Below are positions 1 through 5,827 of a DNA stretch of 8,433 bases, one piece after another (position 1 is the first letter of the stretch; each line of letters begins with the position of its first letter). The notes under the pieces are model-generated. The model was not told the DNA's origin. It ran no database searches and saw nothing but the letters and a program-made list of their open reading frames with translations. The translations under genes were made by a program, and so were the position numbers. Source of the stretch: Clostridiales bacterium (GTDB lineage: Bacteria > Bacillota > Clostridia > Oscillospirales > JAAYOS01); the NCBI GenBank assembly GCA_012521525.1, contig JAAYMG010000271.1, forward strand, positions 1 through 8,433. Reading direction: 5' to 3'.

Positions 1-626
1 ACCATCAGGTCATTGATTTCGCTGAACAGTCCCTCTCCTGCTTCAGTCATTCCGCTTTCGAAAACATCTTTTATGTCATCCGTGTGAGCTACGACCGACT
101 GTGTCCTGCTCATCAGCATAAAAGGCCGGTCTATCATGGTTTGCCCGATGCGAAAAAGCGTCGGGATCGGTGTATTCTTTCCCAATGCTTTGAGAAGTTC
201 CAGGTCCCATTCCTGCAGGGCCTGGATCATATCCACGATTTTCTCAAGAAGCTGATATTTATCCGCAGGCCTTTCCAAACAGAATACTTTATCGTAGTCG
301 CTAGTGAGCTTGCCGGTATCCCCGCAGTAAAGCAGGACGCAATCCTGAGAAAGATCCGCTTTCGGAAGCAGGTCCCTGTCATCGAACAGGTATATGTGGC
401 CCCCTTCCAATTTCTTGTGACGTAGCAGCCTTGCCGTTTTTATGCAGCAGGCACCTGCAACATTTTGTATCTCCGGTTCGAATCCCGTCGTATCATCCGC
501 TGTGCCCCGATAACCGGCTGCCATGTTGCTTTCAGGACATCCGCCTGTTCCGGCATTTGGATTTAGCACTCTTATCCCGTGCAGCTTTGAGAGAAAATGA
601 AATATCATCCCAGGTGTTATTTTCAC
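1..626 (-). CDS. PucR/CdaR-family transcriptional regulator, N-terminal part (cut by window edge)
   Basis: An uninterrupted minus-strand frame of 208 codons runs from a GTG at 626-624 off the left edge. The GTG is preceded by a strong AGGGAGGGG ribosome binding site (about 633-641) at good spacing, and the protein begins VKITPGMIFHFLSKLHGIRV. Known PucR/CdaR-like regulators of Bacillota start with a similar domain, followed by a segment of the type 'EWDxxLLKAL...IPTLFRIGQTMIDRPFML', seen here at about residues 139-171. That matches the conserved W-x-x-x-L and 'NP(F/L)' region between the N-terminal domain and the sensor domain. The C-terminal helix-turn-helix would lie beyond the edge and is not visible. 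It is divergent from a UroD-like methyltransferase gene, so it probably controls that gene in response to its substrate; this is inference. The family call rests on the N-terminus only, so a related non-PucR regulator remains possible. Confidence 0.72.
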   Translation of the reverse strand, partial: MKITPGMIFHFLSKLHGIRVLNPNAGTGGCPESNMAAGYRGTADDTTGFEPEIQNVAGACCIKTARLLRHKKLEGGHIYLFDDRDLLPKADLSQDCVLLYCGDTGKLTSDYDKVFCLERPADKYQLLEKIVDMIQALQEWDLELLKALGKNTPIPTLFRIGQTMIDRPFMLMSRTQSVVAHTDDIKDVFESGMTEAGEGLFSEINDLM

Positions 627-640
627 ACTTATCCCCTCCC

Positions 641-657
641 TGCTACAAATTGTAGCA
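641..657. promoter_or_regulatory. Perfect inverted repeat TGCTACA-n3-TGTAGCA, candidate operator
   Basis: The two 7-base arms are exact reverse complements around a 3-base centre. The dyad covers the predicted -10 box of the minus-strand regulator gene and abuts its ribosome binding site, the position expected for autorepression. A short RNA hairpin is the alternative. It is too short and lacks the T-run of a terminator. Which protein binds is unknown. Confidence 0.45.
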
Positions 658-677
658 TCACATTGATAAAATAGCAA
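649..677 (-). promoter_or_regulatory. Predicted promoter of the PucR-like regulator
   Basis: On the minus strand, TTGCTA (677-672) and TACAAT (654-649) are separated by 17 bases and match 4/6 and 5/6 of the sigma-A consensus. Transcription would begin near 642, leaving a very short leader that includes the ribosome binding site. The -10 box lies inside the dyad at 641-657. Confidence 0.45.
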
Positions 678-688
678 CAAAATACGGA

Positions 689-717
689 TTACTGGCAGGA
701 CAGCCAGTGTATATAAT
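689..717 (+). promoter_or_regulatory. Predicted promoter of the UroD-like gene with overlapping dyad
   Basis: A perfect TATAAT at 712-717 is preceded at 17 bases by a poor -35 (TTACTG, 689-694). A second TATAAT at 718-723 follows directly. An inverted repeat ACTGGC (691-696) / GCCAGT (703-708), separated by 6 bases, overlaps the weak -35. Weak -35 plus a dyad at that position suggests an activator-dependent promoter, possibly served by the divergent PucR-like protein. This is inference from layout. Confidence 0.4.
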
Positions 718-724
718 TATAATC

Positions 725-762
725 AATGGATATCACGAGCCCTGATGATATCATTATCCATT
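725..762. repeat. Nested inverted repeats in the leader of the UroD-like gene
   Basis: AATGGATA (725-732) pairs with TATCCATT (755-762). Inside and partly overlapping, GATATCA (729-735) pairs with TGATATC (746-752). The region lies between the predicted -10 box and the ribosome binding site, so it could be an operator or a leader hairpin. No T-run follows, so it is not a normal terminator. No known riboswitch pattern was recognised. Confidence 0.35.
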
Positions 763-793
763 ACGGACAGCGAAACATAATGGGAGGAATTGT

Positions 794-1804
794 ATGTCAA
801 CACCGAAAGAGAACTTTTTGAGACTGATGCGAAACGACGACCCGAAATGGCTCGGTGACCCATGGTCATGCTTTACCGAAAATCTCCCGTTCCGCCCCAT
901 CACATTCGACGCGGTTTCGATGATGATGGGAGGTCCGCAGCCGGGCCAGCGCGGAGTCAAGAACCTGCTGGGTGTGACCATGGACTGGCCCGAAGGCCAG
1001 GCCGGTGCGGTCCCGAACATTACGGAGGAAAACCGTGTCGTCAAGGACATCACACACTGGCGCGATTATGTAAATCTGCCTGATATAAGCAACGCCCCAT
1101 GGCACATCGTTGAGGAGAACCTCGCCAAGGCTGACCGTGAAAACCTCCTTGTCATGGCCCCGTCCTTTACGGGCATGTTCGAGTTTTCCCACTATATGCT
1201 CGGTTTCGAGGAAGCCCTTATCGCTTACCTTGAAGAACCGGACCATATGTATGACATGCTGTCCTACTATACCGACTGGAAGATCAAGGTCATCGGCGAG
1301 GTCATCGACAGGATGAAGCCCGACATCATCCATTCCCATGACGACTGGGGCAACAAGCGCAGCCTCTTCCTGAGCCCGAAGACCTGGCGCGAACTGATCA
1401 AGCCCCACTATGAGCGCTTCTACGGCTACATAAAGTCCCGCGGCGTACTCGTCCAGCACCACGCCGACTGCGTATGCGATGTCATTGCGGAAGACATGGT
1501 CGAACTCGGCATCGACATGTGGCAGGGAGTCATCCCGCAAAACGACATCAAGGGAGTTATCGAGCGTACCGAAGGGAAGCTCTGCATCATGGGCGGCATC
1601 GACATGGCTAAGATCGATTTCCCGGAACCGGACGAAGAAGCCATCCGTCAGGAGGTCCGCAGAGCTATCGACACATATATGCCTCTTGGAAGCTTCATCC
1701 CCTGCGTGCCCAACATCATACCTATGTATCCGAAGGTGGCCGAGATCCTCAACGACGAGCTCAACAAATACGGCGCCGAATATGCCGCAAAGCATTTCAA
1801 CTGA
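794..1804 (+). CDS. Uroporphyrinogen decarboxylase-family (UroD-fold) protein, probable corrinoid-dependent methyltransferase type
   Basis: The 336-residue protein starts at an ATG preceded by GGGAGG (782-787). The UroD fold is shown by the segment at about 178-208, with HDDWG followed by LSPKTWRELIKPHYERF, and by a later GGID motif (267-270). The Arg-Gln-Ala-Gly-Arg substrate motif near the N-terminus of true HemE is absent, so heme synthesis is unlikely. Members of this branch include MtaA/MtbA/CmuA-like methyltransferases, which use a zinc site (His-x-Cys plus a later Cys) to move methyl groups to or from a corrinoid protein or thiol. Here the corresponding stretch reads HHADCVC (222-228), with Asp in the expected Cys position and Cys one residue later, and Cys304 could be the distal ligand. 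No corrinoid protein or activase gene is in the window, so substrate and partner are unknown. Probably cytoplasmic. The divergent PucR-like gene is the likely regulator. Confidence 0.8.
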   Translation: MSTPKENFLRLMRNDDPKWLGDPWSCFTENLPFRPITFDAVSMMMGGPQPGQRGVKNLLGVTMDWPEGQAGAVPNITEENRVVKDITHWRDYVNLPDISNAPWHIVEENLAKADRENLLVMAPSFTGMFEFSHYMLGFEEALIAYLEEPDHMYDMLSYYTDWKIKVIGEVIDRMKPDIIHSHDDWGNKRSLFLSPKTWRELIKPHYERFYGYIKSRGVLVQHHADCVCDVIAEDMVELGIDMWQGVIPQNDIKGVIERTEGKLCIMGGIDMAKIDFPEPDEEAIRQEVRRAIDTYMPLGSFIPCVPNIIPMYPKVAEILNDELNKYGAEYAAKHFN

Positions 1805-1846
1805 TAATGCTCAGCCTTTCCTATATAATAATAAGCCTAAATCGCG

Positions 1847-1894
1847 AAAACTCTGTGCCCGTGAGCCTATCCAGGCTCCGGACACAGAGTTTTT
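1847..1894 (+). terminator. Rho-independent terminator after the UroD-like gene
   Basis: AAAACTCTGTG (1847-1857) pairs perfectly with CACAGAGTTTT (1883-1893), and an inner GAGCC/GGCTC stem (1863-1867/1874-1878) extends the hairpin. The A-run on the left arm gives a T-run on the minus strand, so it could work in both directions. It separates the UroD-like gene from the SLH gene. Confidence 0.88.
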
Positions 1895-1993
1895 GCCTGT
1901 ATTTCTTTGACAGGTACCCCAAAATATGTTCATACACCTTCGAATAAGGTAAGGGAAGGAAAAAACCAAAACCGACTTTCGGAGGTAATTATT

Positions 1994-4216
1994 ATGAACC
2001 GCAAAACCATCTCGCGATCAGCATTATTCCTGACTGCGATATTGCTGATCGGTATGATCCCGTTCACGGCAGCTGCGGCAAACAATGAATATGTCCTCAC
2101 GTCGATAAACCATATCGCCGCGCTCAGTGCAGTTGATGTCAAAAACACGACTGCAGCGGTCCTTACGGTGCCGCATGATTACCCGGCCAGGACAGTGAAC
2201 CTTGCAATCGGGCTGGATATACAGTACGATACCGAGGTCTATGCATCGGCAACTGCCACATTCCCATCGGCCGCACCATCGACAGCTATAGTCGACGGCG
2301 ACCCGATAACGATGACCGTCACCTACCAGAAGAAGGGCAGCAGGGCCTATTACTCAACGGATTATAAGGTCCGGGTCGTGCGCGAGAAGCTTCCGCCCGC
2401 ATTTGAGGGTACGATCTCGAAAAAGATCACCTTCCCGGGGACCGTTAGATTTACTGCCAAAGACTTCACAGACTTATACAGGCAAAACGGCGGAAGTAAG
2501 CTTGTCGCAATATCGATCACCGGCAGCACCCCCTCATTCGGAAAACTCAAAATAGACAATGCGGAGTATGTATTAGGCAACCTGATCAGGCTGAAGGACC
2601 TGGAAGCCGGCAAACTTACTTATCAGGCCACAGCCGCGGGCACGGTGTCATTTAGTGTAAAAGCATATCAGTCGGGGGACGGGCTTAATCCTGTCGGTGC
2701 AGTCACCTTAACGATCGAATCGGTCGCGCCACATGACACTAAAATGGACATAAAGGCAGCGACAACGCAGAACACACCACTGCAGTTCAGCTCTATAGAT
2801 TTCGCGGATATATATAAGAAAGAAACCGGCCAGACCCTTTCATATGTAAAATTCAGCCTTCCCGACAAACTGAACGGCAAACTCTACTATAATTACGGTG
2901 CTTCCACGAACTATGAAGGCATCGTAACCTCGGGCACAGCGTATTCCGCATCCTTACTGAAGCAATTCGCTTATGTCCCGGATCCGGCCTTCCTTGGATC
3001 GGTAGTGATAAGGTTCACAGGATTTACCGATGAAAATATCGGCTTTAACGGAAGCCTGACCATTGTCGTTTCAAACCGGAATGCATCGGACATAAACTAC
3101 AAGACTGAGAAAAACTCTCCCCTCTCATTCTCGGCATCCGATTTCAACAAGAAGAGCCGTGAAACTACCGGCAAAGAACTTTCCCATGTCTTCTTCTCGC
3201 TGCCTGCCGCATCCAACGGTACTTTGTATTACAAGTACGAGTCGGTTTCGAAATACGGTTCATTGGTCAGGTCAGATATCGCATACAATGTCGGCAAAGA
3301 GCCGCTGCTTGACAATGTTGACTTTGTACCGGCCAAAGACTTTGCGGGAGCCATCAGCATCGCCTACACAGGTTACAACGTTGAAGGCACCGCATTCAGC
3401 GGAACGATAAAGATAACCGTCGAAGACAAATCATTCAAAAGCAAGTATAAGGATCTGATCAAGAAGTATCCCTGGGCTGCCGACGCGCTTCAGTATTTCT
3501 ATGAAAACGGCATGATAACGGACGAATCCCTGAAGAAGTTCCGACCAAACTCCGGTATTTCGAAGGGTGACTTCATTCTCCTCGTAAGCATGGCATTTGA
3601 CCTCGAACCCGCTGCCGTTGACCTGCCCGCAACAGGGAAGAAGGATTGGAAAGACTTCTTTGGCAGCAAGGAATGGAAAAAGTGGTTTGAGCAGTTCGAC
3701 TGGGATGATTGGGAAGACCTTTTCGAGGAATCAGACAAAAAACCCGGCAAGAAACATGATGACAGGAAGGATAAAAAAGACAACGGCAAGGGAAATGGAA
3801 ACGGTAAAGGGAATGACCCCAAGGGAAAATCGTCATCCGTCTTTGCCTTCAGCGTAAACGGCAAAGCTGTTAATAACGGGAAACTCAACAACTGGCTCAG
3901 GTTCATGTGGGCCCTTAGCAGCAAGTCGATGCTGAAGTGTTCCCCGAAATCCGCGCTTTCCCGCCAGGATGCCATGGTCATAGTCTATGAGGCGATGAAA
4001 GAGGCGGGGATCACCCTCTTAGGCGGTAAGGCAAACGACCTTAAGGTCTTCAAGGATCACAACAAGATCTCCGCTTACGCACGTGACCCCATAGCCAGCC
4101 TGGTCCGTGCAGGCATCGTAGACGCCAGCGGGAAAAAGCTCGACCCAAACAAGAGCATTTCACAAATCGAAGCATATGTCCTTCTTTACAAAGCATTGCA
4201 ATATCAAAACAAGTAA
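1994..4216 (+). CDS. Secreted S-layer homology (SLH) domain protein with repeated beta-type domains
   Basis: The start is the ATG at 1994: GGAGG (1981-1985) lies 8 bases upstream, and the protein then opens with a typical signal peptide (basic MNRK...R, hydrophobic 10-25, cleavage in the Ala run near 26-29). The mature 740-residue product has a small beta-type domain (about 30-131, ending in YKVRVVRE), then three related units of about 110 residues: a diverged one (137-242), and two clear ones (250-360 and 362-477) sharing N(T/S)PLxFS-x2-DF, TG-x2-LS-x-V-x-FSLP and NG-x-LYY. SLH-like modules follow at about 484-540, a weak one at 614-672, and one at 682-737 (FKDHNKISAYARDPIASLVR, then GIVD). 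A W/D-rich then K/G/N-rich linker (548-613) interrupts them. SLH modules normally bind pyruvylated cell-wall polymer, so this is probably a surface protein. What the repeats bind is unknown. It stands alone between two terminators. Confidence 0.86.
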   Translation: MNRKTISRSALFLTAILLIGMIPFTAAAANNEYVLTSINHIAALSAVDVKNTTAAVLTVPHDYPARTVNLAIGLDIQYDTEVYASATATFPSAAPSTAIVDGDPITMTVTYQKKGSRAYYSTDYKVRVVREKLPPAFEGTISKKITFPGTVRFTAKDFTDLYRQNGGSKLVAISITGSTPSFGKLKIDNAEYVLGNLIRLKDLEAGKLTYQATAAGTVSFSVKAYQSGDGLNPVGAVTLTIESVAPHDTKMDIKAATTQNTPLQFSSIDFADIYKKETGQTLSYVKFSLPDKLNGKLYYNYGASTNYEGIVTSGTAYSASLLKQFAYVPDPAFLGSVVIRFTGFTDENIGFNGSLTIVVSNRNASDINYKTEKNSPLSFSASDFNKKSRETTGKELSHVFFSLPAASNGTLYYKYESVSKYGSLVRSDIAYNVGKEPLLDNVDFVPAKDFAGAISIAYTGYNVEGTAFSGTIKITVEDKSFKSKYKDLIKKYPWAADALQYFYENGMITDESLKKFRPNSGISKGDFILLVSMAFDLEPAAVDLPATGKKDWKDFFGSKEWKKWFEQFDWDDWEDLFEESDKKPGKKHDDRKDKKDNGKGNGNGKGNDPKGKSSSVFAFSVNGKAVNNGKLNNWLRFMWALSSKSMLKCSPKSALSRQDAMVIVYEAMKEAGITLLGGKANDLKVFKDHNKISAYARDPIASLVRAGIVDASGKKLDPNKSISQIEAYVLLYKALQYQNK

Positions 4217-4304
4217 AGGAGAAATATCTCAAATTCTCTGCCGGCTAAAGGAACACCTTCCCATGTGGCAGACAGTGAAAATATGAAAGCTGTTACTTGA
4301 TATT

Positions 4305-4357
4305 ATCCTCCCAAAGCAGGCCGCGGAATTTCCAAATCTGCTTTGGGAGGATGTTTA
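4305..4357 (+). terminator. Rho-independent terminator after the SLH gene
   Basis: A perfect 15-bp stem is formed by ATCCTCCCAAAGCAG (4305-4319) and its complement at 4338-4352. The loop is 18 bases and contains CCGCGG, and a T-rich tail (GTTTATTT) follows. The 88 bases between the stop codon and this stem contain no gene I can support. Confidence 0.85.
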
Positions 4358-4434
4358 TTTAGGTATTGACACGTTTTTAACATCGATTGGCAGATTTTTT
4401 CACTTAACAGAAGAATGCAATATGAACTAAAATC

Positions 4435-4463
4435 TTGACAAGGAGATCATACTGTGTTAATAT
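4435..4463 (+). promoter_or_regulatory. Predicted perR promoter
   Basis: A consensus -35 TTGACA (4435-4440) is followed after exactly 17 bases by TAATAT (4458-4463), which matches 4/6 of the -10 consensus. The 371-base space between the SLH and perR genes (4217-4587) otherwise holds the SLH terminator, the operator at 4464-4491 and about 95 bases of leader. The leader has only a weak AGCAA/TTGCT dyad (4502-4518) and no gene I can support. Confidence 0.65.
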
Positions 4464-4491
4464 TAGTAATAATTATCAATATTGATAATTA
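4464..4491. promoter_or_regulatory. Fur/PerR-type operator at the perR promoter
   Basis: Two overlapping signals start right after the -10 box. First, TAGTAAT-a-ATTATCA (4464-4478) matches the Fur 7-1-7 box (TGATAATnATTATCA) at 12 of 14 positions. Second, 4470-4491 is a perfect 22-base palindrome with half-sites TAATTATCAAT and ATTGATAATTA. A Fur-family dimer, or two, bound here would block transcription start, which indicates autorepression. Confidence 0.7.
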
Positions 4492-4587
4492 AGTGTCTTT
4501 CAGCAACACGTTATTGCTCTATGTATGATAGAAGAAACAGCAAATACCGTCTCTATGAACGGTCGGAATCACACATGAGGTTTTGAT

Positions 4588-4974
4588 ATGAACACTACCA
4601 AGTACAGTCGACAGAGAGAAACCATAAAAGAATACCTGGCGAACACAAAGGATCATCCGTCTGCCGATATGGTATATGCCCATCTGAGGAAAACGATACC
4701 CAACATAAGCCTTGGTACGGTCTATCGTAATCTGAACCTGCTCGTCTCCCAGGGTGAAGCCGTAAAGCTCTCTTTCGGGAACGGGCCGGATAGATTCGAC
4801 GGCAACATCACCCCGCATTACCACTTTGTCTGCACCGAATGCGGTTACATTGATGACCTGGAGATATCGGAGGATGATGTCGCCCGAATAAATGACATCG
4901 CTTCGGAAAATTTCGATGGGAAGATCCTCGGTCACTATGCCTATTTCTATGGCAAATGCGGATCCTGCAAATAA
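4588..4974 (+). CDS. perR: PerR-type peroxide-sensing repressor (Fur family)
   Basis: This 128-residue Fur-family protein has a winged helix (about 1-66, with SLGTVYRNLN as recognition helix) and a dimerisation/metal domain. The structural zinc site is CxxC at Cys82/Cys85 and Cys124/Cys127. Alignment by spacing to B. subtilis PerR places all five sensing ligands: His23 (H37), Asp71 (D85), His77 (H91), His79 (H93) and Asp90 (D104). In PerR the Fe-bound form is inactivated by peroxide-driven oxidation of these histidines. Asp rather than Glu at the last site favours peroxide sensitivity. Arg47 replaces Asn61 of B. subtilis PerR, the residue known to separate PerR-box from Fur-box recognition. 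The ATG is the first in-frame start after an upstream TGA (4576), so the N-terminus is truly about 14 residues shorter than in Bacillus. It likely controls itself and the rubrerythrin downstream through matching dyads. Confidence 0.88.
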   Translation: MNTTKYSRQRETIKEYLANTKDHPSADMVYAHLRKTIPNISLGTVYRNLNLLVSQGEAVKLSFGNGPDRFDGNITPHYHFVCTECGYIDDLEISEDDVARINDIASENFDGKILGHYAYFYGKCGSCK

Positions 4975-5061
4975 TGCCGGGATCGGTGAGTTAAGATCAG
5001 CTTAGCATAGATCAGCATTGTCAATAGTACTATCCGGAGGAAAGAAACCAGCAGCAAATAT

Positions 5062-5076
5062 TGGTAATAATTGTAT
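5062..5076. promoter_or_regulatory. Weak third Fur/PerR-like site upstream of rubrerythrin
   Basis: TGGTAAT-a-ATTGTAT shares the GTAATnATT core with the operators at 4464 and 5122, but its right arm is poor. It lies 11 bases upstream of the -35 box of the rubrerythrin promoter. It may be an accessory site or chance in AT-rich DNA. Confidence 0.25.
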
Positions 5077-5081
5077 ATAAA

Positions 5082-5105
5082 AACACCTTGACAATTCAAG
5101 GTGTT
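5082..5105. repeat. Perfect 9-bp inverted repeat over the -35 box of rubrerythrin
   Basis: AACACCTTG (5082-5090) and CAAGGTGTT (5097-5105) are exact complements around ACAATT. The dyad embraces the -35 hexamer. It is not followed by a T-run, so a terminator for perR is unlikely. A second regulator's operator is the more natural reading. No other perR terminator is visible in 4975-5081. Confidence 0.5.
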
Positions 5106-5116
5106 ATAAATATAAT
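5088..5116 (+). promoter_or_regulatory. Consensus sigma-A promoter of rubrerythrin
   Basis: TTGACA (5088-5093), a 17-base spacer and TATAAT (5111-5116) match the consensus at all 12 hexamer positions. Such a strong promoter is expected where output is held down by a repressor. Transcription would start near 5123, inside the downstream dyad. Confidence 0.88.
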
Positions 5117-5142
5117 AATAACAGTAATGATTACTATTATTA
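5116..5142. promoter_or_regulatory. Predicted PerR operator of rubrerythrin
   Basis: A 13-1-13 dyad with a single mismatch is centred on G5129. Its core CAGTAAT-g-ATTACTA (5122-5136) agrees with the perR promoter box (4464-4478) at 11 of 14 arm positions. It touches the last base of the -10 box and covers the expected start site, so binding would repress. Confidence 0.7.
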
Positions 5143-5161
5143 ATAAGAAAGGGAGAACGTT

Positions 5162-5707
5162 ATGAAGAAGTATGTTTGCCAAGTTTGTGGTTATGTCCAT
5201 GAAGGAGATTCCGCCCCTGAGAAGTGCCCGGTCTGCAATGCGCCTTCCGAGAAGTTCGCGCTCCAGGCAGGAGAAATGACCTGGGCCGCTGAGCATGTCG
5301 TCGGTATTGCACAAGGAGTCAGCGAAGACATTATAAAGGACCTGCGTGACAATTTCACCGGAGAGTGTACGGAAGTCGGTATGTACCTGGCCATGGCACG
5401 CGTGGCATATCGCGAGGGGTATCCCGAAATCGGCCTGTACTATGAGAAAGCCGCCTATGAGGAAGCGGAACATGCCGCAAAGTTTGCCGAACTGCTTGGA
5501 GAGGTAGTAACCAACAGCACAAAGAAGAACCTTGAGATGCGTGTCGCAGCCGAAAACGGAGCAACCGCCGGCAAGTTCGATCTCGCGAAGAGAGCGAAAG
5601 AGGCAAATCTCGATGCCATCCATGATACGGTCCATGAAATGGCGAGGGACGAAGCAAGGCACGGCAAGGCTTTCAAAGGATTGCTCGAGAGATATTTCGG
5701 CAAGTAA
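5162..5707 (+). CDS. rbr: Reverse rubrerythrin (rubredoxin domain first)
   Basis: The 181-residue protein starts at an ATG after AAAGGGAG (5148-5155). Residues 1-35 form a rubredoxin-like iron site, with CQVCGY (Cys6, Cys9) and CPVC (Cys22, Cys25). The rest is the four-helix diiron domain: E68 in FTGECTEVGMYL, E101 and H104 in EEAEHA, E125/E131 in the third helix, and E159 plus H167 in VHEMARDEARHGKAF. Classical rubrerythrin has the rubredoxin part at the C-terminus; this order is the 'reverse' form known from Clostridium acetobutylicum. There it is under PerR control and reduces hydrogen peroxide with electrons from NADH through a rubredoxin reductase. Cytoplasmic. The adjacent perR gene, the matching operator and the very strong promoter support a peroxide- and oxygen-defence role. 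The electron donor is not encoded in the window. The gene ends at its own terminator. Confidence 0.93.
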   Translation: MKKYVCQVCGYVHEGDSAPEKCPVCNAPSEKFALQAGEMTWAAEHVVGIAQGVSEDIIKDLRDNFTGECTEVGMYLAMARVAYREGYPEIGLYYEKAAYEEAEHAAKFAELLGEVVTNSTKKNLEMRVAAENGATAGKFDLAKRAKEANLDAIHDTVHEMARDEARHGKAFKGLLERYFGK

Positions 5708-5746
5708 ACATATCTTCAGAAAATCATTTCATCTCATCAAAAAACT

Positions 5747-5785
5747 GCCCTTGACAGTTGGAATGACAACTGTCAGGGGCTTTTT
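5747..5785 (+). terminator. Rho-independent terminator after rubrerythrin
   Basis: GCCCTTGACAGTTG (5747-5760) pairs with CAACTGTCAGGGGC (5767-5780) with one T-G wobble. The loop is GAATGA, and TTTTT follows directly. Confidence 0.93.
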
Positions 5786-5827
5786 CATATAATAACTGCC
5801 TTCTGCTTCAGCTGTAAGGGCTTCAAA

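Noticed and set aside
84..655. Two plus-strand open frames at 84-425 and 431-655
   Set aside because: They lie antisense to the continuous minus-strand frame of the PucR-like regulator, have no good ribosome binding sites and encode no recognisable protein.
866..1795. Long minus-strand open frame (309 residues) opposite the UroD-like gene
   Set aside because: It is a mirror of the codon bias of the plus-strand gene, and the plus-strand protein has clear UroD-family motifs. The antisense product shows no family features.
794..1804. Annotation as true HemE (heme-pathway uroporphyrinogen decarboxylase)
   Set aside because: The N-terminal RQAGR-type substrate motif is missing, and no heme-synthesis genes are nearby.
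1907..1993. Upstream TTG start that would lengthen the SLH protein by 29 residues
   Set aside because: The extension has no ribosome binding site and would bury the signal peptide. The ATG at 1994 has GGAGG at ideal spacing.
3499..3981. Minus-strand open frame of 160 residues rich in Phe, Pro, Leu and Ser
   Set aside because: It is antisense to the lysine- and glycine-rich linker and SLH part of the secreted protein. Its composition is the simple complement of that low-complexity region.
4264..4287. Seven-codon open frame starting ATGTGGCAG after the SLH gene
   Set aside because: Too short, poorly spaced from any ribosome binding site, and lies before the SLH terminator.
4588..4974. Annotation as Fur or Zur instead of PerR
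   Set aside because: All five PerR sensing ligands align by exact spacing, Asp is kept at the D104 position, and the neighbour is rubrerythrin. Only the recognition-helix Arg is Fur-like.
4994..5016. AGATCAGC direct repeat (4994-5001 and 5009-5016) after perR
   Set aside because: Only two 8-base copies with no link to a promoter or gene; chance is the simplest reading.
5035..5079. GGAGG-like ribosome binding site near 5036-5041 that might serve a small gene
   Set aside because: No ATG, GTG or extended open frame follows at a usable distance.
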